Below, piece after piece: positions 1 through 7,528 of a DNA stretch of 22,797 nucleotides. A program made the translations under genes and the position numbers. The stretch is from JBHEMK01 sp046262635 (GTDB lineage: Bacteria > Actinomycetota > Thermoleophilia > Gaiellales > Gaiellaceae): assembly GCA_046262635.1 (NCBI GenBank), contig JBHEMK010000136.1, positions 1 to 22,797 on the forward strand. Reading direction: 5' to 3'. The notes beneath the pieces were generated by a model. It was given only the letters and a program-made list of their open reading frames with translations. It was not told the origin of the DNA and ran no database searches. Numbering within the stretch: the first letter of the stretch is position 1; each line of letters begins with the position of its first letter.

Positions 1-132
1 GACGAGGGCGCTCTCCCGGCGGCGGTCAGCCACGAGCCGACGCTACGAACCGCGCCGGTCGACACCCGCGATGACTGCGTGCGGGCGGACTCTCAGATTT
101 CAAAGAACAGGCAAAACCAACAGCAAGGTTGA
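1..132 (+). CDS. Possible 3' end of an upstream gene (partial)
   Basis: The first forward frame is open from the window edge to a TGA at 130-132, four bases before the ybaB start. Its first 30 codons have mostly G or C in the third position, as real genes here do, while the last dozen do not. The translated tail is low-complexity and I recognise no domain. In many bacteria, including actinobacteria, dnaX lies just upstream of ybaB and recR, so a DnaX C-terminus would fit the context, but nothing in these 43 residues proves it. A second frame also reads through and ends in an ATGA overlap with ybaB, so even the reading frame is uncertain. Confidence 0.25.
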   Translation, partial: DEGALPAAVSHEPTLRTAPVDTRDDCVRADSQISKNRQNQQQG

Positions 133-135
133 CCA

Positions 136-447
136 ATGAGCTTCGACATGAACAAGATGATGCAGCAGGTGCAGCAGATGCAGACCGAGATGGCCAAGGC
201 GCAGGAGGAGCTCGCTACCGAGGTGGTCGAGGCCTCTGCAGGCGGCGGCATGGTTACCGTCAAGGCGAGCGGAGCGCTCGAGATCGTCGAGGTCAAGGTC
301 GATCCAAGGGCGATCGATCCGGACGACCCTGGCATGCTCGAGGACATGGTGCTCGCGGCGACAAATGAGGCTCTCCGCTCGGCACAGGCCCTCCTCCAGT
401 CCCGCCTTGGCGGACTCGCCGGCGGCCTCGGGCTCCCGGGCCTCTAG
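136..447 (+). CDS. ybaB: YbaB/EbfC family nucleoid-associated protein
   Basis: This 103-residue protein has the usual length of YbaB/EbfC, a small dimeric DNA-binding protein that coats the nucleoid. The first 30 residues (MSFDMNKMMQQVQQMQTEM and on) form the Met/Gln-rich amphipathic helix of the family. A glycine-rich turn follows, then the conserved strand around residues 47-60 ending in a VDP motif, and a C-terminal helix with the typical L..A.N.A...A pattern. The tail is glycine- and leucine-rich. An AAGG ribosome-binding site at 125-128 precedes the ATG by 7 bases. The gene sits 25 bases before recR, the widespread ybaB-recR pair, which suggests co-expression and a link to recombination repair (family knowledge). 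Confidence 0.93.
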   Translation: MSFDMNKMMQQVQQMQTEMAKAQEELATEVVEASAGGGMVTVKASGALEIVEVKVDPRAIDPDDPGMLEDMVLAATNEALRSAQALLQSRLGGLAGGLGLPGL

Positions 448-472
448 CTGCACCCCCGGCTAACCTCGGGGA

Positions 473-1063
473 ATGCTATCCCCTTCCGTCGACAATCTTG
501 TCGCCCAGCTAACGCGCCTTCCCGGAATCGGGACGCGTACGGCGCAACGGCTCGCATTCCATCTGCTCCGCGTTCCGAAAGAGGAGGCGCTCGCCCTTGC
601 CGTCGCAATCCAGGAAGTGAAGGAACGTGTGCGCTTCTGCCGCGAATGCGCGAACCTGACCGAGGAGGAGGTCTGCGGGATCTGCCTCGACTCCCGCCGC
701 GACCACACGCTGATCTGCGTCGTCGAGCAGCCCGCCGACCTCATCTCGCTTGAACGCACGGCGGAGTTCCGCGGCCTCTACCATGTCCTAGGCGGCTCGC
801 TCTCACCGCTCGACGGCGTCGAGCCCGAGCACCTGCGCATCGACGAGCTGCTGAACCGCGTCGACCGGAACGGCGTCCGGGAGGTTGTGCTCGCCACCAA
901 CCCGAACATGACCGGCGAGGCGACCGCGAGCTACCTCGCCGACCGGCTCCGGGGGCGCGTCAAGGTGACCCGCCTTGCGAGCGGCCTCCCGGTCGGCGGT
1001 GACCTCGAGTATGCGGACGAGGTCACGCTCGGACGCGCGCTGTCGGGGCGACGCGAGATGTGA
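473..1063 (+). CDS. recR: Recombination mediator protein RecR
   Basis: RecR acts with RecO and RecF to load RecA on gapped DNA. The 196-residue product shows the whole family plan. A helix-hairpin-helix lies at about residues 10-32 with LPGIGTRTAQRLAFHL. A four-cysteine zinc site is formed by C56, C59, C68 and C71. The Toprim domain starts near residue 78 with the acidic motif ICVVEQPADL, and the conserved GLYHVLGG stretch follows. The C-terminal part carries the TNP..TGEATA and LASGLPVGGDLEY motifs. Length is normal (about 200). The ribosome-binding site is weak (a G-rich stretch directly before the ATG). Its stop overlaps a possible GTG start of the aspartate kinase by 4 bases, so the two are probably translated together. 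Confidence 0.97.
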   Translation: MLSPSVDNLVAQLTRLPGIGTRTAQRLAFHLLRVPKEEALALAVAIQEVKERVRFCRECANLTEEEVCGICLDSRRDHTLICVVEQPADLISLERTAEFRGLYHVLGGSLSPLDGVEPEHLRIDELLNRVDRNGVREVVLATNPNMTGEATASYLADRLRGRVKVTRLASGLPVGGDLEYADEVTLGRALSGRREM

Positions 1064-1080
1064 CCCCTACACTCGAGACG

Positions 1081-2307
1081 ATGTCCACGACCGAATACGA
1101 GGCGGTGCCCGAAGTCGCCGCAGACGCCGTCGCCGCGCATGCGGGGATCATCGTGATGAAGTTCGGTGGGAGCTCGGTCGCCACGACGGAGAGGATCAAG
1201 GAGGTCGCGCGTCGCCTCGTCGCCGCGCGCGAGCGCGGTAGCCGCGTCGTCGGCGTCCTGTCCGCGATGGGCGAAAGCACCGACGATCTGATCCGACTCG
1301 CCCACGCGATCTCTGAGCAACCGGCACCCCGCGAGTTCGACATGTTGATCTCGGTCGGCGAGCGGATCTCGAACGCCCTCTGCGCGATGGCGGTTCACGA
1401 CCTCGGCCACGTCGCGACCTCGCTGACAGGCTCACAGGCAGGGATCGTCACGGACACCGTCCACGGCAAGGCGAAGATCATCGAAGTGCGCGCGCGTCGA
1501 CTCTACGAGGAGCTCGACCGGGACAAGATCGTCCTCGTCGCGGGCTTCCAGGGCGTCTCGACCGGAAACGACGTCACGACGCTCGGCCGCGGTGGCTCCG
1601 ACACGACCGCGGTCGCGCTCGCCGCCGCGCTCGGCGCGAGCGTCTGTGAGATTTACACCGATGTCGAGGGCGTCTACAGCGCGGATCCGCGAGTCGTACC
1701 GAGCGCCCACAAGCTCACGTCGCTCAGCTTCGAGGAGATGCTCGAGATGGCCGCCTCCGGCGCGCGAGTGCTGGCAGCCCGCTCGATCGAGGTAGCGCGC
1801 AGTCACACCGTCAACCTCCACGTCCGCTCGACGTTCACCGACGCGGAGGGAACGTGGATCCGGGAGGAGAGCCAGATGCTGGAAAAAGCACTGATCTCGA
1901 GCGTCATCCACCAGCGCATTGAGACCGTCTACCGCGTCGGGGGCACGACCCCCGCGCGGCTTTTCGGCGCACTCGCAGAGGCGAGCGTCAACGTCGACAC
2001 GATCGTCCAGACCGGGCCGGAGATCGTCTTTTCGGCGCCGGTAGGCGACAAGGGCGACGCCGAACGCACGCTGGACTCGCTCGGCGTCACGTGGACGTCC
2101 CGCGACGACCTCGGCAAGGTCAGCGTCGTCGGCGCCGGGATGAAGAGCCACCCGGGGGTCGCAGCAAAGACGTTCGCGACGCTCGAGGCAGCGGGAATCG
2201 AGTCGCCGGTCGTCAGCACGTCGCCGATCAAGATCGCCTGCCACCTCGCTAGTGAGGACGTCGATCGCGCCGTGCGGGCTCTCCACCAGGCATTTGAACT
2301 TGGGTAG
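1081..2307 (+). CDS. lysC: Aspartate kinase
   Basis: This enzyme phosphorylates L-aspartate, the committed step to lysine (diaminopimelate), threonine and methionine. Numbered from the ATG at 1081 (408 residues), the kinase domain begins with VMKFGGSSV (26-34) and carries TLGRGGSDTTAVAL (167-180) and the TDVEGVYSADPR motif (193-204). Two ACT regulatory domains follow, at roughly 270-340 and 345-408, as in feedback-inhibited monofunctional enzymes. Start choice is open: a GTG at 1060 overlaps the recR stop (GTGA) and adds 7 residues. Both starts give a longer leader than usual before the kinase core, so I prefer the shorter. The stop lies inside the asd start region. A strong internal ribosome-binding site at 1862-1869 may start a separate regulatory subunit (see that entry). 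Confidence 0.96.
   Translation: MSTTEYEAVPEVAADAVAAHAGIIVMKFGGSSVATTERIKEVARRLVAARERGSRVVGVLSAMGESTDDLIRLAHAISEQPAPREFDMLISVGERISNALCAMAVHDLGHVATSLTGSQAGIVTDTVHGKAKIIEVRARRLYEELDRDKIVLVAGFQGVSTGNDVTTLGRGGSDTTAVALAAALGASVCEIYTDVEGVYSADPRVVPSAHKLTSLSFEEMLEMAASGARVLAARSIEVARSHTVNLHVRSTFTDAEGTWIREESQMLEKALISSVIHQRIETVYRVGGTTPARLFGALAEASVNVDTIVQTGPEIVFSAPVGDKGDAERTLDSLGVTWTSRDDLGKVSVVGAGMKSHPGVAAKTFATLEAAGIESPVVSTSPIKIACHLASEDVDRAVRALHQAFELG
1862..1878 (+). promoter_or_regulatory. Internal ribosome-binding site and ATG for a possible aspartate kinase beta subunit
   Basis: Inside the aspartate kinase gene, GGGAGGAG at 1862-1869 is followed after 6 bases by an in-frame ATG at 1876. This is a better ribosome-binding site than that of the full-length gene. 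Translation from it would give a 143-residue protein (1876-2307) made only of the two ACT domains. Bacillus subtilis and Corynebacterium glutamicum aspartate kinases are known alpha2-beta2 enzymes whose beta subunit is made from just such an internal start. That this one is used is an inference. Confidence 0.6.
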
Positions 2308-3256
2308 ATCCGGACACCCCCGCATCGGCGTCGTCGGCGCCACCGGAGCAGTCGGCACCGTCACGCTCGAGTTGCTCGCTGAGCGGGGCTACGAGGACGT
2401 GCGCGCTTTCGCCTCCGCGCGCTCGGCGGGCACCTCGGCCCGGTTTGGCGCTATGGGGCTTGTGATCGAGGAGGCGAACCGGGAGGTGCTCTCGGCGGGC
2501 GACATCGACCTCTTCCTCTTCTCAGTCGGAACCGACGCCTCAAAGGAGCTCGTTCCGCATGCCGTTCGTGGCGGGGCCGTCGTCGTTGATAAATCGAGTG
2601 CGTACCGCCTCCAAAACGGGATCCCGCTCGTCGTGCCGGAGGTGAATGGCAAACGGGCCGCTGAGCACGAGGGGATCGTGGCGAACCCGAACTGCTGCAC
2701 GATCCCGCTCACCTGCGTGCTGAAGCCGCTGCATGAGGCCGCCGGGCTCCGCCGCGTGCGCATCGCGACCTATCAGTCGGTCTCGGGCGCGGGTGCGAAG
2801 GCGATGGAGCTGCTGCGCTGCGAGCCCCCGGGTTCCCACGACCTACGCATGGACTGGGAATTCGACGGCGTCGAGTTCGACGAGGAGTGGAAGCTCCGGG
2901 CCGAGACGCGCAAGATCCTGGAGCTGCCAGAGCTACCGATCAGCGCGACCTGCGTGCGCGTACCGGTGATGGTCGGCCACGCCGAATCCGTCTGGATCGA
3001 GTTCGAGCGGACGCTCACTGCTGGCGACGCGAAAAGGATCCTGTCCGGCGCACCGAGCCTGCGAATGGACGAGCTTCCTTCTCCCGGCAAGGCTCGTGGG
3101 ATCGACGAGGTCCTCGTCGGCCGGATCCGTCAGGACTCGACCGAGCCGAACGGCCTGGTGCTCTTCATCGCCTCCGACAACCTGCGCAAGGGCGCTGCGC
3201 TCAACGCGATCCAGATCGCCGAGCTGCTGCTCGCGGGCCAGCCCACGCGGGCGTGA
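2300..3256 (+). CDS. asd: Aspartate-semialdehyde dehydrogenase
   Basis: This enzyme reduces aspartyl phosphate to aspartate semialdehyde with NADPH, the step directly after aspartate kinase. The N-terminus has the dinucleotide-binding motif GVVGATGAVG. The catalytic cysteine is the first Cys of ANPNCCTIPL (C132 from the chosen start), and VGHAESVW gives the active-site histidine (H227). The C-terminal SDNLRKGAA motif is also typical. I chose the TTG at 2300 because AGG at 2288-2290 sits 9 bases upstream and because it gives the short leader normal for the family (318 residues). It overlaps the kinase stop by 8 bases. An ATG at 2252 would add 16 residues and a 56-base overlap. Together with the kinase it forms a compact lysC-asd unit. 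Confidence 0.95.
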   Translation: MGRSGHPRIGVVGATGAVGTVTLELLAERGYEDVRAFASARSAGTSARFGAMGLVIEEANREVLSAGDIDLFLFSVGTDASKELVPHAVRGGAVVVDKSSAYRLQNGIPLVVPEVNGKRAAEHEGIVANPNCCTIPLTCVLKPLHEAAGLRRVRIATYQSVSGAGAKAMELLRCEPPGSHDLRMDWEFDGVEFDEEWKLRAETRKILELPELPISATCVRVPVMVGHAESVWIEFERTLTAGDAKRILSGAPSLRMDELPSPGKARGIDEVLVGRIRQDSTEPNGLVLFIASDNLRKGAALNAIQIAELLLAGQPTRA

Positions 3257-3675
3257 GTCGCGCGGGGCGCAATTCCCTTGCTCATGCCTCCGGCGGTCCT
3301 CCCGAGACGACGACGCGCGCCGACGCATGCGCTCCGGCGTTCGCACCGGGGTTCCCGGGCCTGGAACGCCGGCGATACCGCTCCGGACGCGCTGCCTCGC
3401 TTGACCGAACGGCGTGTCCATCGTGGCGTCCACGGCACCGACGTACACGCGGATGATCGAGAGCGTTCCGCTGCGGCGGACGGTCCGGATGCCGGTGAGA
3501 GCCGGTCTCGGGAGCCCGAAACCTGGCCAGATAGCTTTGAGTAGCTGGACAGCGCGACGGCTTTGTCCTCAGTGCGAGCCTGCATCGTTCGCACGGCAAG
3601 AAAGAGCCGTGGGCGCCCATAAGGCAGCGATTCCTCTGCCGGTTCAGCCCGAGGTCAGGGCCGCACCGCGCTGGG
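3257..3675. other. Gene-free convergent stretch with coding-like composition
   Basis: No complete gene can be supported between the end of asd (+) and the end of the cupin gene (-). From about 3260 to 3515 one reverse-strand frame has very high third-position GC, as real genes here do, but it has no clear start and runs antisense through asd, so it cannot be an intact gene. The same wobble positions also favour a forward frame starting at GTG 3414. A 10-base palindrome, TGGGCGCCCA, lies at 3610-3619. The stretch may be a decayed gene; I recognise no protein family in it. Confidence 0.35.
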
Positions 3676-4035
3676 TTACGTCGCTCTTCCGGAGCGATCT
3701 TCCATCCCGACGACGTCGTCCAGATCCCGCGTGGAGACCTTAAGAAAGAGGGTGTCCGTGATCGCACGAAGCCTGTGCGCAGTCCCCGGGATGATACGAA
3801 ACGAGCGACCGGGCATCGCCTGGTGCAGGTCGTCACCGATCTGGATCTCCGCCGCCCCCTCGTGGACGTAGATGGTTTCGTCCTTCCGCCGGTGATACTG
3901 CAGGCTCAACGCCTCGCCCGCCCGCACGAACAGCACCGTGCCGCAGTAACGGTCCGTGACAGCGTAGATGAGCTCGTATCCCCAAGGTTTCTCCACGCGC
4001 CGCACGCCATCGTTATTCGTGGCCAAATCCCACAC
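3676..4035 (-). CDS. Small single-domain cupin protein (sugar-phosphate isomerase type)
   Basis: The 119-residue product is one cupin barrel of the type found at the C-terminus of mannose-6-phosphate isomerase/mannose-1-phosphate guanylyltransferase proteins. The sequence EKPWGYELIY is the classic opening of that group. The metal-binding cupin motif 1 follows as SLQYHRRKDETIYVHEGAAE (His, His-equivalent Arg/Lys region, Glu), and motif 2 as PGTAHRLRAI. The frame extends upstream to 4152, but the GTG at 4035 is preceded 6 bases earlier by a very good AAAGGGG ribosome-binding site, and it removes a non-conserved leader. The substrate is unknown; binding of a nucleotide sugar or sugar phosphate is likely from the family only. 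It stands alone, converging on asd. Confidence 0.8.
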   Translation of the reverse strand: MWDLATNNDGVRRVEKPWGYELIYAVTDRYCGTVLFVRAGEALSLQYHRRKDETIYVHEGAAEIQIGDDLHQAMPGRSFRIIPGTAHRLRAITDTLFLKVSTRDLDDVVGMEDRSGRAT

Positions 4036-4707
4036 CGCAGTCCCCTTTGCCTTCGCCGCCGCTCGACTCCTTCCCTCGAGCATGGTCGACCTCGGTGCGA
4101 GGCGAAATACCTCAGACGGGGGATTCAGTCCAGACAGCGTCCATGCGGCCATGCAGGCCGATTCCCTCGACCATCAAGGCCCGGCCGCAGATCGCCCAAG
4201 CGGCCCCGCATGGGCGCCCCCAGGTCTTCTCTGCGCGCGCGAGCCGAACTCGCCGCTGACCGAACTCGCCGCTGACCGACGACTTGAGGTGAGCGCGACA
4301 CCGCTTCGAACCCCCGCCGACGAGCTCCTGGAAGCGCCTGTAGCGGCGCTTGGAGATACCCACGAGGATCCGCCTCCCACACGGGTCAGGTTCTGCGAAC
4401 TGCTCAAGCCTCACAACCTGGAGCTTCGTGTGGCTATCGCATTCCCGCCCGCGGACGCTCGACCCGACCGTCGCCCGCCAGTGACCTCTCCACCACCACC
4501 CTCGCGACCGTCACGACCGCATCCCGGCCGGACCATGGCGGCCCTTCGGCCCAACAAGCTGCTCGTCGGAGCTCTCGCCCGAGCTCGCTGACGCACCACC
4601 GGGCCGTGCCACCTCGCCGCCTGGCGTTGCTCGCATCATGTCGCTTCCCTCGCGACGCCGGGGGGAGGCAGGAGCCACTGCAGCGGCTGGCATCACCGAG
4701 GATCGAC
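4036..4707. other. Gene-free stretch upstream of the cupin gene
   Basis: I see no supportable gene here. Frames on both strands are rich in Arg, Ala and Ser without a domain pattern. The stretch must hold the promoter of the cupin gene and the transcript end of the GNAT-like gene, but no clear -10 box or hairpin-plus-T-run was found. It contains one 16-base tandem duplication at 4244-4275, listed separately. Confidence 0.4.
4244..4275. repeat. Two-copy 16-base tandem repeat
   Basis: The unit CCGAACTCGCCGCTGA occurs twice head to tail (4244-4259 and 4260-4275), followed by a partial third CCGAC. It lies in non-coding sequence and is most simply a slippage duplication. Confidence 0.85.
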
Positions 4708-5328
4708 CTACGCGCGCGGCACCTGCGGTACCGGCGTCGGTGAAAAGGCCTGACGCACGACGCGCAGCGCCTTTTCCCGCTTGCCCTCGACCACGGGCTG
4801 CAGGCCGCCAAGCTCAAGGCGCACAAGCTCGACTCGGCCATGCTTCCGTACGGTCAGGAACCCGAAATCCGAGAGGAAGTCGCGCGGAAAGATCGTTTTG
4901 TGCACTTGGAACCGCTCGAATGCGCTCTCCCCCTCCGGGAAGCTGTACGCGAACGCTTCGAGTGCCCCGGCACCCTTGTCACGAGCATCGCCGATCGCCG
5001 CGAGGAAAAGCGACTGCATGACCCAGGGCTTGCCGGATTCGACGAGGTAGGCGCACGTCACGAGCACCGCGTCGCCGGACGGCGGACCGGCGGGAAGCTC
5101 GGCGGCTCGCGGAAAGAACTCGGCAGGACCGTACTGCATCGAGCCCAGCAGCCGTCGGTCGTCGTCGTAGTAGACGGTGCCCCACGCGCCCCAGTCCTCC
5201 TCGATCTTGTCGATCCACTTGCGCTTCTCCGGACGCCGCCCCGTCCGCGACTGCCACCAGATGCAGTCGTGGCAGACGGCCGGCGCAGTCTGGAGAGTCG
5301 CACCCGTCAGGCCGGCGACGGTCGTCAT
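4708..5328 (-). CDS. GNAT-like N-acetyltransferase with N-terminal CxxC
   Basis: The 206-residue product resembles an actinobacterial branch of GNAT-fold proteins that begin with a CxxC-W motif (here VCHDCIWWQ, C19 and C22) followed by a KRKWIDKIEEDWG helix. The middle part (GTVYYDDDRRLLGSMQYGPA) fits the substrate-side strands, and VTCAYL and the following helix the acetyl-CoA-binding half, though the classic Q/RxxGxG/A loop is only weakly visible at ARDKGAGAL. Start: the ATG at 5328 overlaps the stop of the Asp23-like gene by 4 bases (ATGA) and has GAGG about 10 bases upstream. The frame runs further upstream but would overlap that gene in full. Substrate unknown. The CxxC pair could bind metal, which is inference. 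Confidence 0.7.
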   Translation of the reverse strand: MTTVAGLTGATLQTAPAVCHDCIWWQSRTGRRPEKRKWIDKIEEDWGAWGTVYYDDDRRLLGSMQYGPAEFFPRAAELPAGPPSGDAVLVTCAYLVESGKPWVMQSLFLAAIGDARDKGAGALEAFAYSFPEGESAFERFQVHKTIFPRDFLSDFGFLTVRKHGRVELVRLELGGLQPVVEGKREKALRVVRQAFSPTPVPQVPRA

Positions 5329-5624
5329 CGTGGGCCGACCTCGTCGACAACAACATCGACCGCAATCGGCTCGACCTCGGCCATCCGGCCCAAGCACTCG
5401 CGCACGCGCCCCTGCACGGCGGTGCAGACGTCCGGAATCGATGCGCCCCATTCGACAACGAGGTGCACCTCCAGTCGGACGCCTCGGTCAACTCCGCCGA
5501 TCTTGACGCCCCGGCGTCCCGGCAACGGGCTCGCGGCGAGCCCGCGCACGCCCGCGACCTCCTCGGTCGCGTCAGCCGCATAGCGTGCAAGGATGTCGCT
5601 TGAGATCGAGGCGTGGCCGTCCAT
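5325..5624 (-). CDS. Asp23/Gls24 family envelope stress protein
   Basis: This 99-residue protein matches the Asp23/Gls24 (YloU) family. It opens with an ISSDILARYAADATEEVAGV helix, goes on to a GVKIGGVDRGVRLEVHLVVE strand pair, and ends with a helix ...VQGRVRECLGRMAEVE... and the VDVVVDEV strand. Family members are small cytoplasmic proteins tied to the cell envelope and alkaline stress in Gram-positive bacteria. The ATG at 5624 shares one base with the stop of the upstream metallophosphoesterase (TGATG), and its own stop overlaps the next gene by 4 bases, so all three are almost surely one transcript. Exact role unknown. Confidence 0.85.
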   Translation of the reverse strand: MDGHASISSDILARYAADATEEVAGVRGLAASPLPGRRGVKIGGVDRGVRLEVHLVVEWGASIPDVCTAVQGRVRECLGRMAEVEPIAVDVVVDEVGPR

Positions 5625-6499
5625 CAGCTCGATTGTAGAAGCAGCTCTGTCGCTTCGGGCCGAGCGGCGAATCGAAAGGGGACAAACGTCGTGCCGAGCC
5701 CCGATGACACGTGCAGCACGCCGGCCGGCCGCTCGTAGAGGCCTTGCGTGTACCGCGCACGGACGTGCGCGAGCCGAATCTTGCCGCCTGGATACGGGAT
5801 GCAGATCTGGCCGTCATGCATGTGCCCGGCGAGGATCAGATCGAAAGCCCCGTGCGGGAGCTCGTCGACGAGCTCAGGGTAATGAACGAGCAAAATCCGG
5901 AGGTCGGCCTCATCTCTCGCGAGGGCCAGGTCGCCGGGCGCCACGCGCTCGCGCACGAACTTTGACCGCGGATCGGAGCCAGCCACGTACACGCGGCGCC
6001 CGCGCAGTTCGAGCAGGACACCCTCGTCGGAGAGCAGCGTCGCGGGCCCGAGCTCTCGCAGGGGCGTAGCACGCGCGGCGGGGTTGCGGGAGATGGCGAA
6101 GTCGTGGTTGCCAAGAATGGCCACTGCTTTGGGTAGACGGGCGAGGAGCTGCCGCAGAAGTGGCTCGCCGGCCGGCCGGGCCAGCAAATCGCCGGTGATG
6201 ACGACAAGGTCAGGCCGGCGCACCTCAACCCACTCGACCGCGCGCTCGACCGCCGCGGTGCCCCGGGAGGGGGAGCCCAAGTGAAAGTCCGAGAGGTGTG
6301 CGATCCGGAGGCCATCGAGCTCTGAGGTCAGATCGGGGATCCGGACTGGCAGCTCGCGCAGCCGCACCCAGCCGGCCTCGAACCACCCCCAGCCAAGCCC
6401 GACCGCAACCGCGGCGCCTCCGATCAACCCCTGCAGTGGTCGACTAGTCAGCGTTGAGGTTCCGCCGCCCTCGGACCGCGACGAGGTTCGCGAGCTCAA
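5624..6499 (-). CDS. Membrane-associated metallophosphoesterase (YkuE-like)
   Basis: The 291-residue product is a calcineurin-type phosphoesterase with the full set of metal ligands: D71 and H73 (HLSDFHLG), D104 (VITGDLL), N131 and H132 (ILGNHDF), H206 (LLVHYPE) and H226/H228 (LILAGHMHDGQI). The GQI..P motif after the last histidines marks the YkuE-like group, membrane-linked enzymes some of which act on lipids such as UDP-diacylglucosamine-type substrates. Residues 24-40 form one hydrophobic segment that can anchor it. The start is a TTG at 6499 with AGG about 8 bases upstream; no ATG or GTG lies closer than residue 45, beyond the anchor. It is the first gene of a three-gene overlapping unit with the Asp23-like and GNAT-like genes. 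Substrate not determinable here. Confidence 0.88.
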   Translation of the reverse strand: MSSRTSSRSEGGGTSTLTSRPLQGLIGGAAVAVGLGWGWFEAGWVRLRELPVRIPDLTSELDGLRIAHLSDFHLGSPSRGTAAVERAVEWVEVRRPDLVVITGDLLARPAGEPLLRQLLARLPKAVAILGNHDFAISRNPAARATPLRELGPATLLSDEGVLLELRGRRVYVAGSDPRSKFVRERVAPGDLALARDEADLRILLVHYPELVDELPHGAFDLILAGHMHDGQICIPYPGGKIRLAHVRARYTQGLYERPAGVLHVSSGLGTTFVPFRFAARPEATELLLQSS

Positions 6500-6643
6500 A
6501 GTGCGACCTGAGCTTTCGTTGACGGCGCTCGTCGTCCAGCTTTCCGGATCGGCGACGACCTCCCTGACCCGAGATCGACTGTCTCGATAACCCTTCCCTC
6601 CGGTCCGTGGAGGACGCGGCAGGCAGGGCAGAACGCGCGACGC

Positions 6644-7528
6644 TCAGACCCGAAGCCTCTCCACGATTGGCTCGACCGAGACGACGTGACGTTTGAACTT
6701 CAGCTCCGCCTCCGCGAGCCCGGCGGCCACGCCGACGAGCTGCGAGAGGTGCAGGATCGGCATTTGGAAGTCCTTTCCCGTGGATCGCTTCAACTTCGAC
6801 TGCCAGGCGTCCAGCGAGAGATGGCAGAGCGGGCACGGCGTCACCATCGCGTCCGCGCCGGCCTCCTTCGCCTGCTCGAGCGGCTGGATCAGCTCGCCGA
6901 GCGCGGTCTCCTCGCGGGCCTGGATGATCGGGAACCCGCAGCACTTGATCTTCGCCGGGTAGTCGACCGCCAGGCCGCCGCAGGCCTCAATGATCCGCTC
7001 GAGCGACCACGGGCGGTCGGGATCCTCGAAGCCCATGATCTTCGACGGCCGCAGGATCTGGCAACCGTAGAACGGTGCGACCTTGAGGCCCTTGAGCCCT
7101 CGGTGGGCCGCACCCTTCAGCAGCTCGAAGCCCTCGCCTTCGGCGATCTCCCAGAGCAGGTGCCGAACCTCGACAGCGCCGGTGTAGGCTGGGACGCCGA
7201 CGGACTTGAGGTTCGCATTCACGCGGGCCCGGAGGGCGTCGTCGATCTGGAGCTGGTAATTCGCCTGGCGCAGGTTGAGTGTGCAAACGTTGCAGATGGT
7301 CATCAGCGTCTCTGCTCCGGTCGCCTCGGCGTAGGCGAGAATGCGGGCGTTCAGGTGGAGGTAGTAGTCTGGCTCCGCCTCGTGGATGTCCCCGGCGCCG
7401 CAGCAGGTGACCGAGTCGAGTTGGATCAGTTCGAGGCCGACCTTCGGCGCGAGCGCCTGGGTCGACACATCAAGCTCCTTCGCCGACATCGCGGCGAGGC
7501 AGCCCGTGTAGTACGCGACCTGCTTCAT
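6644..7528 (-). CDS. HdrB-like CCG-domain subunit of succinate dehydrogenase (SdhE/SdhC of the anchorless type)
   Basis: The 294-residue product has two cysteine-rich CCG domains like heterodisulfide reductase subunit B. Domain one uses C10, C42-C43 (TCCGAG) and C79-NV-C82; domain two uses C156, C196-C197 (KCCGFP) and C232-PL-C235. Each such set can hold an iron-sulfur cluster. In archaeal and some bacterial succinate:quinone oxidoreductases (type E, for example Sulfolobus) and in epsilonproteobacterial MfrABE, this subunit replaces the heme b membrane anchor and is thought to pass electrons to quinone. The gene follows sdhB with overlapping stop and start (TGATG). GGAGGG lies 4 bases upstream of the ATG at 7528; an ATG one codon earlier (7531) is the alternative. 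No transmembrane segment is visible. Confidence 0.9.
   Translation of the reverse strand: MKQVAYYTGCLAAMSAKELDVSTQALAPKVGLELIQLDSVTCCGAGDIHEAEPDYYLHLNARILAYAEATGAETLMTICNVCTLNLRQANYQLQIDDALRARVNANLKSVGVPAYTGAVEVRHLLWEIAEGEGFELLKGAAHRGLKGLKVAPFYGCQILRPSKIMGFEDPDRPWSLERIIEACGGLAVDYPAKIKCCGFPIIQAREETALGELIQPLEQAKEAGADAMVTPCPLCHLSLDAWQSKLKRSTGKDFQMPILHLSQLVGVAAGLAEAELKFKRHVVSVEPIVERLRV

Noticed and set aside
4290..4320. TTCGAA-containing stretch resembling a tRNA T-arm
   Set aside because: The flanking bases do not pair into a 5-base T-stem, and no acceptor stem or anticodon arm can be built.
6496..6699. Reverse frame with FCPACRVLHGPEGR that ends in TGA overlapping the TTG start of the metallophosphoesterase
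   Set aside because: It looks like a small CxxC protein in the right place, but the open frame has no ATG, GTG or TTG anywhere before the motif, and the codon bias fades after about 15 codons.
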